A program made the translations under genes and the position numbers. The notes under the pieces were generated by a model. It saw nothing but the letters and a program-made list of their open reading frames with translations. It did not search any database and was not told the DNA's origin. From the NCBI GenBank assembly GCA_963693315.1, contig OY856187.1, positions 377,417,241-377,481,240 of the forward strand: a stretch of DNA of 64,000 nucleotides. The letters are read 5' to 3'. The DNA is from Diogma glabrata. Taxonomy: Eukaryota > Arthropoda > Insecta > Diptera > Cylindrotomidae. This document shows positions 33,065 to 44,422 of this stretch, piece after piece. Position 1 is the first letter of the stretch. Each line of letters starts with the position of its first letter.

Positions 33065-35757
33065 CTTCCGTTTTTTGGCTAGGTAATTCTAGTCCTGTCT
33101 TGTTCAGGGATTCTCTAACACTTATTATATTATGGATACAGTTTGTAGCAACGTCAGTCAGGTTTTAACCACAACAACATTCTCATTGTCATTCTCATTT
33201 TCGACCATTTTTCTGTACTTAGGCGAATTTACTTTGACAACACAAAAAACAAAAAAGTTTAAAAAACAAAAGTTCTCTTCGCTTGGTAGTTAGCTGTTAA
33301 AAGTAAAAAATCAGAAAAATCCAATACATCTAGATCATTTAGTTCACATTTAAAACCAGTTTCTATATAGCTAAAAATAATTTTAATGATAATGGCGACC
33401 AGGTGCAGTAAACTTTAATATCCCCTTGACATATTTTTTCCTTTATTAAGTTACGTGCCATCGGAAGTACTTTTTGAGTTTCTACCTAAAACCAATTTTC
33501 AGTATGTTGCTAAAATTAAATTCTGACAGTTCTCCAGAAAATTTTTGCATTGCACAGAATGTTTGGATATTTTTAAATACTCGCGGATGTTACTTTATCC
33601 CTGATTCCTAAACTATATCCGGCCGGCCATCTGAACCTGAAGAATCACAGCAATGCATTTTGAACTTTATGAACAGTAAGAATTGAGTTATCGTCAATTT
33701 TTCGTAGACTGTAAAGAGATCATAAATAATTTTATCCATTACATTAGCTAATCACATCGAGGTCACAAATTTAGAAAACTTATGTAAAAAATGTAGTAGT
33801 TGTAGTAGTTATGTAGAAAACTTCTTTTATTAAAAAGAAATTAATTTTATTTCATTTACATCAAATGATTTGATTTAAAATAATTTTTACTTCTGAACAC
33901 TCGATAAGCAACTAAAAAACTGTTTATTTAAAAAATATAATTATTTTAGAAAATTATGTTTTACTCTAAACAGGTTATCCTGCTAGTGTGCTACAATTCA
34001 AATTAACGAATTGATTTACTGAATATACGGGATAACTTCATTCTGCAATTCATCACTATAATATATTCTGCAATTCATTACTGAAAAAATATATGCGATG
34101 GTGGTAGATAGTGCGGGGGCTATCAAACAATTTTGTAACCGGTTTTGAACCTTTGATATCACTACGCTCGGATACTGTGATACATTCAGCCATATAAGCT
34201 AGCGTATATATGTCCGCTTTTTGCTGAACTGATAAACAAATCTAACATTCGCCGAATATATTAGACCCAGTCCTAGGCGCTCTTTTTAAAAAGTGGTTCG
34301 TATTTGTGCTGCTAGTACTGCTAGTTTTAGGTTTCCGCTATATTTTCTAAACCATCATTTAAAAGTCATCGTATTAGATTCTTGTTTCTAACAAATTCAT
34401 TGAGATCGTGGGCTGACAAAAAATGACTAAAAGAAGTTCTAAGATTTTGTCTAACCATCAAAATGATAGAATAATTCTCATTAATTATTTGTCTAGAGAA
34501 ACAAACATCGTGCGTTCTTTAAACTAATTCTAATTTTAGCTCAAAAGCTTTATTGTGGTACTGTTACATGATTTTTGCTGTCATTGATTAGTAATAACGG
34601 CTTTTGGTTTTATTGCAATTTCAGTGTGACATAAACTTAGACGTGACCTACTGTATTTCGAATCCACTGTATTGTCAAGAGGCGGGCCTCTTTGGACACA
34701 AAATTGCACACAGGTTTCACACAGTTAATAAACAAATATATAAAAATAATCTTTACTTGAATCTAGCTTGCCAGCTCCTTCTGAGAAACTTTTATACTTG
34801 TGCAAGGTGTTTGTTGATTTGAGCAGGACCTAAAAACATCAGCCTCAAAACTTTCTGAATTAGTTTATTAATCGGTTGTATTTTGAACATTGATTTTGAT
34901 TTAAACATACTTTGTTTCTGCCACACCAATAGACATGGATTTAATTGGTCTGTTTTATCAATTCCAGACCTATACATTCATTACGTTTTACGATCATTTT
35001 TGGATTAAACTTTCTGTTTTTTATCTATTTTTTGCAATAAATCTTATCATATAATAAAATATAATCTTATATCTTAATTTATACTAAACGTTTTGCAGTC
35101 ATGCTTCGATCAAAAAAGATTTTTTTGTAGTTTGAATTTAAAAAAAAAATCGAACTATAGGCAATAAATCTTCTATCTTAAAATATGGCTTATATAGCAA
35201 TATTTTATGATTAACAGTTAACTGGGAGGAATAAAAACAGTAATAGAGGGGAAAAACAAATTTAGCAAAAACAGACAATATTGAAAAGTTCAAAAGATTT
35301 GCTGAGGCATCGACCATGCAATAAGGTAGAATCATCCAGGAATACTTCTCCACTAAGATTGGAAGGGCTACATACTGTTGACTAATCAAAGGTCGTCGGC
35401 CAGCACATCTAAGTAATAACCTTGCCTGGTGACTTCTAATTGATAGAGAGCTTGTGGGCTTTAGAATGCAAATTGCTTATAACATCCAAAATCATGTATT
35501 ATGGGAATGTCAAAATTGATTTTGTTCGAAAAAGATTTATAACATAAATAAAACGTTATGAATAAAATGACGCACAAAAAAAATCCAATTTTGCTCTGAA
35601 ATAAAATAATCAAAAAATATAAATGTTACACATGGACCTAAAACTATTTTTTATTCTTCGAAATATTAGTTTTCGCATGCGAAAGTATTTGTTTCACGCG
35701 AAAAAAGAAATGTCACACATCAAGACAATAACATTATATTTTAATTATAAACTAAAC

Positions 35758-36190
35758 ATGCCATCTTCATATGTGATTTGTACTAAAATATATTGCTAAA
35801 TTTTTAAAGTACTATAGATTGTCAAAAATTATTCCCAAAATGAAATTAGTCCCAAAAATTATCTCATTAAAATACAAAATTGCACTTGATAAGAATTAAT
35901 TTAGCTAAATGCAAAATTTTTGTTATGTTCAAATGCAAATGGACGACTAACGATTCTTAGCCGGATTGGTATGTTTATATTTTTACAATTTATTTATATT
36001 ATAATATTATTTATTTAAACTATTTACATGTTAGACGCTTTTCATGTTTGTCAATATCGGACCATTCAAATTAAAATTGGTCGATTTTATGGAATCAGAT
36101 TTAGCAGTTTAGTACAATTTAGCAGCGAACTCAAATTTACCTAGTATTATAGTAATAATTTTGAATAAAAAGCTTACAATGAAGATAGCG
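35758..36190. repeat. Short repeat bounded by CCATCTTCAT / ATGAAGAT
   Basis: Begins near GCCATCTTCATATGTGATTTGTACTAAA and ends AATGAAGATAGCG, an imperfect inverted pair. Related sequence occurs at 52504-52685 and 52980-53160, so it is a dispersed MITE-like family. It follows directly on the copia relic. Confidence 0.45.
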
Positions 36191-36244
36191 CGCTTAAGTT
36201 TATTCCTTTAACAGAAGATGGTTTTTGTTCATATAACGAGCTTG

Positions 36245-36924
36245 CATTTGATGTAATATGACTCGATCCTCCACTATCGTTGTACCAATTTGTCTCATCT
36301 TGAATTGTATTGTTCGACAGAAACGTTAATTCTTTTAGTAACTTCAGTCTGTTTGTCAGCCTATTTTGTTATTCTTGGCTGTCATTATTAGGACGGCTTA
36401 AACGATTTTTTCAATCACAAGTATAACATTTAATGTTTTAACGAACCTTTTTGAATTTTTCTTTTGGTGGTTTTAAACCTTTATTGAAAAATGCTGGTTA
36501 TTACTGGAATTTTCTGCAAACTGTGAATCAAACAATTTCATTTTGATTCTAGCAGCTTTTATTTCCGCACTGCTTCCTTCAAAACTCGTGATCATATGTT
36601 TGTAAGCATCAGTTAAGCTGTTTTCTAAACGGATAGACATTAGAATGTCTTCATATAGAATTTGAAACGTTTTCCAAATTAATAAAGCCGAAGTATATCT
36701 TTGTCTATGTACATATAATGATGTATCTACCGACAAAACTAAACTTGTTTTGACCTGACTTAGCTTCTGAGCCTTATCTTGAACTGGAATCTCCAGATTA
36801 TTATCTTGCGATTGAATACAATTTTCAAGCTAATTCATTTCTAAATAATTTTCAATCGCAAATTTCTAAGTACGGTAGTTTTCACTGCCTTTTAGTTTGT
36901 CGATTTCTAAAGGATGTTTTCCAT
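36245..36924 (-). pseudogene. Ty1/copia relic: gag and protease start
   Basis: Minus strand from an ATG at 36924: MENILEIDKLKGSENYRT with a stop at the expected Trp, LVLSVDTSLYVHRQR (typical of copia gag), then after an internal deletion LTDAYKHMITSFEGSSAEIKAARIKMKL (end of gag; open frame 36736-36473). A decayed zinc knuckle reads KCYTCD near 36432, and WYNDSGGSSHIT near 36250-36290 corresponds to the copia protease WxxDSGA(T/S)xH signature. Integrase and RT are not recognisable further left. Dead fragment in the inferred slo intron. Confidence 0.72.
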
Positions 36925-39900
36925 CTTGCCCGCACTAGTTGTTTTTAAAATATTTCACACAGCAAAAATAATTATATCTACTTTAATAAACACTATTTAT
37001 TATTTATAAAACGGTATCGATGCTCAAAATATTATTAAATTTTTTAATTTGGGCCCACAACCTGATCGCAGAGAATAATAATACAAACACTTGTTTCGTA
37101 TGTTGTACCAAAACATAATAATATTTATTTAATCAATTTGACAGTTCTTAAAAAAAGGATAAGAACGAGAAAAAGCCTATAAACAAATAAGCGTGTTTAC
37201 ATTCTATTTACAACAGTTATACAATCTACCAATCTACCAACAGTTATACAATCTACCATTTGGATTCCGCAATATATGGATCTAAATGACATGTTTTGCC
37301 TTTGCGGTAACCTTTTCTTACTTTCAACTTCTCAAATAGTATTAAGATTATTAGATCCTTTTCTATATTTTTGTTCGAAATTAACATCAAATATTTCAAT
37401 GTTTTTGACCAATCAATTCGTAAAACAAACAGGAAGAAGGAAAACACACAATTTGAATAACATTTTAAAAAATGTAAAATTCTAGAACAAATTATAATTT
37501 AAATTTAAATTAAATGATTTCTCACTGGATTTGGTTGAAATGTAATTCACCTCCCCCCTTTCACGCAAAGTCGCAAAATTAAACTTATGTTTTTTTTTGC
37601 ATCGTTTTATTTTTGGTTTACGCTTTTGGAGATTTTCATTAATTGTAAATTTTTGTAAAGCTTTTTCTCTATTAATTTTCCTCAATTAGATTAGATTTTA
37701 AACGGGAGAAGAAAAAGGGGTGAATTAAACTTTTTTTAAAAAACCTAGAGGACATACTTTACACAAAATTTTTTAAAACTTTAAGAAATCCTGAATTCAC
37801 CTAAATAAGTAATATTGGCAACCCAATTTTGTTCCTGTAATTTTTCAAACAAACCTTTTGAGCTTTTATATTATTTTTATGCGCTCTATCCTGTCTTGAA
37901 AAATTGGCGTGTGTCATATAAAATTATTTTTTATGATTTATTGTTTAGTAATAAATTCTTTAAAAAAAATATACGGTTGTTGTTGTAGGACCTAGGTCTT
38001 AAAAAATGTTTATGTGTTGTTGTGACATATATTGTAATTCTCCTCTCTATGAGTATATATAAATATAGAGATACCATAACTTTAAAATTGTATGAAGAAA
38101 GATATAAAAACTAGTGATAGCACAACTGTCATCTTCAGTTTCTCTTTTCTCCATTTTGGTTGTTTTTATTTACTACCACAAGCCTTTTTATTAAATTATA
38201 AATCAAAAACAATTCTAAATTTAAAATGTCAAAAACTATTAAATCTTTTCTTTATAATTGTACTAATTTTTATAAAATTAATGACAATAATTACGAGAGT
38301 AATTAAAATTTATTGTGTTATTTCCAGTGATTATTAAAGTCAATTTGTTTTATGAAGGTCATGCAATTATTCCTAACCACACGAACAAATGTTTAAGTTA
38401 TGTAAAATTTCTTAAAGTATATTATGAAAATTTGCTGGCAAACTTTTGTCGGAATCGACCGGGCAGGGCAAGAGCATAGAGGAAAACTTCACAGATGAAC
38501 ATACGCTTTTTGGTAATTAGTAAAAAATGAGTTTCGACGATTTTCATACCAGAAAGAACTTAACATGTGGTTGAAGGCTTTTTATATTCTTAAAACTTTT
38601 TGTAAATAAAACAAATTTTTTCTAAACACAGAAGAATTGAAATATTGTTTGTTATTCGTTTCAACAATTAGCGTATAATGAGTCTGAACTTGACCGTATA
38701 AACTTAAATATAAAAAATCTATACCATTTAAATCTTCAATTATTGAAAGGTCAAACGAAATCAACTAGCAGTTGCATATAATAAATAAAAAAATTATTAC
38801 TAATATCAATTTTGTGTTACATAATTTCAAATAGTTTGTAATAATAATTCTTAAGGTTTTATTTTTTATGATATGCTAAATATATGGTGTTGAGACTATA
38901 CTCAACGTTATTTTGTTAGTTTGATGAAAAGGTTAATTATACATTATAAAAAGAACTTGCAACGTAGAAACTTATATAATAATGCAGGCACAACAATCAA
39001 TTTTTATATTATTTAATATTCTTAATCCAAGGCATAGTGGCAATATCTCACAAGCTAGTGTACAAAAAATCGGTATTATCTAAAACGAACACAAGGAGAA
39101 CTTGAACACTTGGCATAATTTCATAAATAATGAAAAATAGTTATTGTAACTTTGCGTACATCTTATTTGCGCAACAAGTAGTTTTCATTATGTTTAGCAT
39201 TGTCAAATATAATAAGAAATTCATATATAAGAGTCGATGTGTTTACTGTAGATCTCAAAACGAGATGTCTGAAGATCGTATCAATTGTTTACTGACAAAC
39301 GTTTTTATATAAATTTCGAGCTATTTGATACTTTTTTTTTATATCACAACGAGTTATTTGATTTCTCATATTCTATTGAAATATAAAAACGATTTGGCTT
39401 CTAACCAAGTTTTTATTCATAAATTGTTTGCACTTGTTATATTTTAAAAATGCAATTGATTTAATGAGAATTGTTGATATGCAATAAATACTGCTTAGGA
39501 AAATGAAAAATAAAATCCAATATTCAAATTACCATTCGAAATTAGTCAAGCAATAATCGTTAACGTTTTTAAAATTTAAATCGCTCCATTATTTTGAAGG
39601 AGGAGAAAAAGTATAATAACAATAAAATGGTTGAGATAGTGCTAACTTCTTGTAAATAAATTGAGAAAATTTACACAACGGAAAATATTAAAAGGTCAAA
39701 TGGGCTTAAAAATTCGTAAAATCGTCGTAAAAAAGGACACAGTGGAAAGAAACATGGAAGGCACATTAAAAAATATGAGAACAGACTGAACCGTTTGAAG
39801 ACGTGAGGAATTTTTTACAAATAATTGATTTTAATTAATGTTGGCAACTCTAACATGTCCTCTCTTTTATTATTGTTGATGTTGTTATTTAGAAATATAC

Positions 39901-40889
39901 TTATTTATATAATGAATTATAAGTGATTCTCGATATATTTCTGGTTTGGTAGCACTGGATATTCGCTTTTGATGCTAAATTAAACCATGTGTGATCTTGT
40001 TCATTTATTGTCATAATCGATGTATCTTGACGTAACTTAGAGCACAGTCCTTTTCTACTGAAATTTAATTATTTGTTTTTTAGTGGTTTAACAAAAACTT
40101 ATTTTGCAAATATAAGTAGAATGAATAATGTCACCAAGGTCATTGACCTGCTATTTTGTATGTTATTAGTGATTTATAAAGATAGTTTAATAAATAGTAA
40201 CTTAATTTTTAACCAAACAACAAGTTCCTGGGGTTAACCCTAAGGTCAGAACCCCATGCTCCCTATTCCCTATTAATTGACTTCAGATTTGACATCCTAC
40301 AACAAAAAGATTTAGATTGATACCGTCAGTCGTTGTCTTCATTTTTAATATGATCGATAAACGCGAAAGTTAAAAATCTAAAGTACTGCATGTGATTTCT
40401 AAAAATTTTGTATGTGGATAAATTGAGATAAAATTTTGAGAACTTTGGGCTTGGGTTTTCGAGGATTTGTCGATGGTGGGATGGAAGATTATAGACTAAA
40501 TTTTGTGTGCTGGCCGAAAATTACAATTAATACACGTAATTGAGAAAGGACTTGATACGTTTAATAGTATTGCTGACACGGCCGTCTGTTCCAATTTGTC
40601 TAAATTTCACCTTTAATTCACCTTTTTGAAAAGAAGGAAAGTTTAAGAAACACAAAATATTGTTGTAAAATCATTAAATTTACAACTTTTAAATACCATG
40701 ACTGAATATTTTTTCTGATTAGTGTTGTTTTTTTTGTGGTTCAATTTCAATGATTCTAAAGGTCAAATAATAAAGGATAGATGTTATTCGAAGATTCGCG
40801 ATTTGGGTTTTTTAATAAAAATATACGTATTTAGTGTTTTAGAACGCCTTCTAAATCGGTGCTAATATTTTACAGCGTATATACTCCCA
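36925..40889. other. Long stretch without recognised genes
   Basis: AT-rich, with only chance-length frames. 37808-37845 is the inverse of 22525-22557 (dispersed repeat). Nothing else could be supported. Confidence 0.4.
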
Positions 40890-41180
40890 TCTTATATATA
40901 TAAAAATCACATGTCACGATGTTTGTCCGCGATAAACTCCGCAACAACGTAAACAATCTTAATAAAATTGTGTTCAGTGTGTGTATAATGGTCCAACTTG
41001 AGAGATAGGATAGTTTTTATTTTGATTGAACGCCTAAATATTTTTTAATTACGAATTAAATGTTAAATATGGATAGTTCATAAGCAAACTTTCAGATGGC
41101 GGCGTAAATTAATTAATTTACTGTCAAACCTGCTTTATCGACTTTTTAATCATCCATGTAGGGCCCATATAGACTATCAT
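40890..41180 (+). mobile_element. Helitron 5'-end fragment, first copy
   Basis: Begins A|TCTTATATATATAAAAATCAC with GTTTGTCCGCGAT and ACTCCG.AACAACG, then about 250 bp matching 41650-41870 at roughly 85% by eye. TC after an A is the canonical Helitron 5' end. No 3' end is attached, so it is a truncated copy. Confidence 0.6.
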
Positions 41181-41220
41181 ATGTTATTGAGCGATTATTT
41201 TGTTCCGGTATTTGCTGCAA

Positions 41221-41490
41221 TGGCACTACAAAAGGGGAAAAGAAACGAAATTCAATAAAATTTATATGGGATTTTATACAAAACACAACTTGAATAATTT
41301 TAAAAATTATCTATGAAATTTCTCATTTTGCTACAATTAAATAATTTAAATTTCTTTTGGCGCTGCAAAAGGGGGAAAAAAGAATAAATTCAATAAATTT
41401 ATATGGGATTTCATTCAAAACACAACTTGAATAATTTTAAAAATTATCTATGAAATTTCTCATTATACTACAATTAAATAATTTAAGTTT
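41221..41490. repeat. Tandem duplication, about 135-bp unit
   Basis: Two adjacent units, 41221-41355 and 41357-41490, share GGCNCTNCAAAAGGGG, CACAACTTGAATAATTTTAA and TATGAAATTTCTCATT. It lies between the two Helitron 5' ends. Confidence 0.8.
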
Positions 41491-41877
41491 ATGAACTATT
41501 ACTGACAATTACTGACAATATTGAGCATAATATATAAAATACTTTATTTTCTTCTGTCCGTAAAAGAAATACGAAAATAGGTTAAATTTTTCATACAAGT
41601 TTGTATGGGAAATTTTGGCAATTTTCATGTTTGAGCGACTTAAGAATAATCTCTTATATATATAAAAATCACGTGTCACGATGTTTGTCCGCGATGAACT
41701 CCGTAACAACGTAACCAATCTTAATGAAATTTTGTACAATGTGTGTATGATGGTCCATTATCTTGATTAAATGCCTAAATATTTTTTAATTGTATATTAA
41801 ATGTTAAATATGGATTGTTCATATGCCAACTTTCAGATGGCAGCGTAAATCAATTTATTCAATTGATAGTAAACTTC

Positions 41878-42112
41878 AGGCGTGCTATACACCTGAGCTA
41901 AACTATGCGAAATATGCGAACTATGTTTTTAAAAAAGTAATGTTTTAATGCGAATAAAGCTTTTTCAAAAAAATGTAATGTTTCCGTTTTTCTTTTCTTT
42001 TTTAAATATTTTGTTTCGGTAATGTTTTTTTCTATAATGACGTTATATACATTATTTTTTAAAAACATAGTTCGCTTTTTTTTATAGTTTAGCTCAGGTG
42101 TATAGCGCGCCT
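41878..42112. mobile_element. 235-bp MITE with long inverted repeats
   Basis: AGGCGTGCTATACACCTGAGCTAAACTAT on the left pairs with its near-perfect inverse ending CGCGCCT on the right. GCGAACTATGTTTTTAAAA is a second paired block nearer the centre. Flanks TAAACTTC (left) and TAACTTCG (right) may be a decayed 8-bp target duplication, which would point to the hAT group. No coding content. Confidence 0.75.
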
Positions 42113-42539
42113 TAACTTCGTATAAGGCCATTATGAGACTATCAAATTTGTTTTAGTAAAAAAGTTTTGTTTTATATTTGATAATAAACGAAAAGCATAT
42201 TATGCTATGTCAAATACGTTACCAAAGATTATTAACAATTTTGTGGAGGTTATATATTAATTATAGTAGTGCTATAAAGTATCGAAATCTGTAAAAAATT
42301 AGTGTATTGGTTTTTATAAAGTTTGAATAAAAATAAGAGTAAAAATAAAGAAAACAATAATTTAAATTTATTTTTTTATTTTTTTAAATTTTTCAATGGT
42401 CTTCAATGTTAATTTACAAAAATCATTATCAAATTGAAAAATACTCTTATACGTATTGCTAATTAAAATAGAACGATTAGAGGTAAAAAAATTGTCATCA
42501 AAACTGGATGAAAAACTAGCAAAGTTTATTTTACAACCT

Positions 42540-43080
42540 TTATGCTTGATTTATAGTCGGTAACTTTAACTTAACGTAAAGTACAAATGTATGAAAATGC
42601 ACTAGAACATTTATAGTCAGTACGTAAACTTAACGTTAACTTAACGTAAAGATCATTTCATTCTATCTTAAGGATTTTTTGACGTTTAGTATAAAAACTG
42701 AAGAAAACTAATATTTAATTGCAAGTGTCCATAAAAATAAAATTTTATTTATTAAAAAATGCAAAAGATATAAAAAGAGCGACTTTAATTAAAGCCAAAT
42801 ATTAGCATGAAATTAATATGAAAATAAATTTTTTTATTTTTAAATTTTGTATCAAATGTTTATTTCGAAATTTATTATTTTAAATTTTGATTGTGAAATC
42901 AGTTTGTTACTTTTAAAGCATTGATTGATTTATAAAATTGATTACAAAACCAAAATTAATATCAAATCAAACGTCAAAGAATACCTAATTTCTTACCAAC
43001 CTTAAATCAAAATTTTGTACAGAGTCTTAAGTTACGGTTAAGTTAAAATTAACGTCAACTCTCCAATTTCATGTCAAATT
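42540..43080. repeat. Possible MITE with TTTATAGTC.GTAA / TTAACGTAAAG blocks
   Basis: TTTATAGTCNGTA and ACTTAACGTAAAG occur twice (42549-42583 and 42609-42649). The inverse block CTTAAGTTACGGTTAAGTTAAAATTAACG is at 43025-43055, and TTTGACGTTT near 42681 pairs with AAACGTCAAAGAA near 42969. The symmetry is imperfect; edges unknown. Confidence 0.35.
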
Positions 43081-43429
43081 TTTTTTATTGACCAATATAT
43101 AGATAGTGTGATATACGCCTCATAAATTTGGGTTAGCCAATAGATGGTGCCGTATTTGTATTTAAAAAATTGGTTTTAATGTTAAAGTCTTCCAAATACA
43201 CAACGCTTGCTTTTTCCAATTGTCGTGTATTATTTTTTCATTGGTGATTGATTGGTGATAATTATTTTAATTGGTTTTTTTTAAATATCGGTTTATGCGC
43301 GTAGCTTGCTTTGATCAATGTTTTTTTTCGTTGAATATAATTTTATGAAATAGAAAAATGAATGTATAATATTTTATTAAAATAATATGTCAAATATTTT
43401 GAAATAGCACATTTTTTTGGAAATTTTAG

Positions 43430-43670
43430 GTGAAAAAGATGATGAACAATGTCGTTGAAGCTACAATTTTGAATGGAAAATTCAAAGTGGAAGATGTACT
43501 GTTGCTACGTATTTCAATGATCGCAACAGATATGGCATTTGAATTCAAACGTTTAGTTTCGAATGCGACTCGCTTTTGCAATGACCATCAACAACTCAAG
43601 ACGAGTTTTCTTGAATTTTCTTTCTTATGAGATACCGACAATATGCGACGGGTTATAATGTTAAATAAAC
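43430..43670 (+). pseudogene. Helitron Pif1-like helicase, C-terminal scrap
   Basis: The frame 43430-43630 contains VVEATILNGKFKVEDVLLLRISMIATDMAFEFKRL in consecutive pieces, like the end of Pif1-type helicases in Helitrons (R-I-P-x-x-P-T-D-M-P-F-x-F-K-R-x-Q-F-P). One shift later the next frame reads MRLAFAMTINNS, the decayed form of the helicase motif (V/L)AFAMTINK(S/A)QGQ. It sits within the Helitron bounds and in their orientation. Too short and shifted to function. Confidence 0.72.
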
Positions 43671-43970
43671 AAAAGGTTTACACTATTTGGTGTAAAATAA
43701 ATAGTTTTTAGAGATTTTTAGAGTGATTAAGCTAAAGTAATTATTTTAATTCACATGAGTTTTGCAATTTTAAAGCATTTTTTATTTTCTCTCAGAAAAA
43801 CTTCTTTAAAACAGTTTTTGTGTGTTTCGTGTCGGGAACAAATACAATTTACAATTGTATAATCACAGATGAAGAATTCAATTTAAATAAATATGCGATA
43901 ATGAAGTTTCAATTTAGAAATTATCTGAACATGAAAATTGAAATATGTTTCGTTGTTGTTTCATCCACTG

Positions 43971-44030
43971 TGGCTGAGTCTGTAAGATGGCTTTGAACTA
44001 TGATGTCTCTGATGAGCGTGAGTTCAATCC
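43971..44030 (+). other. tRNA-derived (SINE-head-like) sequence
   Basis: TGGCTGAGTCTG (43971-43982) resembles a polymerase III A box and GAGTTCAATCC (44020-44030) a B box, 37 bases apart. Pairing of acceptor and anticodon stems is poor, so it is not a working tRNA; a SINE head or old tRNA pseudogene is more likely. Confidence 0.35.
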
Positions 44031-44422
44031 CGACAATAATTACTTATTATCGGGAATAATACTTTTAATAATTACTTTGAGCAATAATTACTCACAAATA
44101 CGCTTAAAAATTAATATTCCATTAATGTTGTCCATATATGGAACATATATGCCAATATATTGACCGTGTGTAAGATATTAGTTTCGCATCGATTTGCAAC
44201 ATTCAATAATAATGACTTTAAAATGACTTAAAATGTTGACTAAATAGAAATATTTCTCATCCTATGAATTCAAATCCTATGAATTCATATACAAAAACTT
44301 CCAAATAATTTTGATTTTTTTTGCATCACTTCTTTTATTCCTTTTTTGCATCACTTCTTCTATACCTTCATCGAATGTATTGTCGCTATTCTTACTGCAC
44401 TTTCTCTCTCTCTCTCTGGCGT

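Larger units (their letters stand above)
29791..35757. other. Long stretch without recognised genes
   Basis: About 6 kb of AT-rich sequence inside the inferred slo intron. Two minus-strand frames look less random than the rest and are listed separately (31384-31647 and 32792-33064). Otherwise I see no known domain, no RNA gene and no paired terminal repeats. Confidence 0.4.

Noticed and set aside
34792..35389. Minus frames as copia integrase/RT continuing from the gag relic
   Set aside because: None of the expected motifs (HHCC, YVDD) could be read in any frame.
36473..36736. 87-codon minus frame as a small host gene
   Set aside because: Matches the end of Ty1/copia gag, with broken gag and protease motifs on either side.
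43430..43630. 66-codon frame preceded by TTTTAG as a slo exon
   Set aside because: Content is Helitron Pif1-helicase C-terminus, not any BK channel segment.
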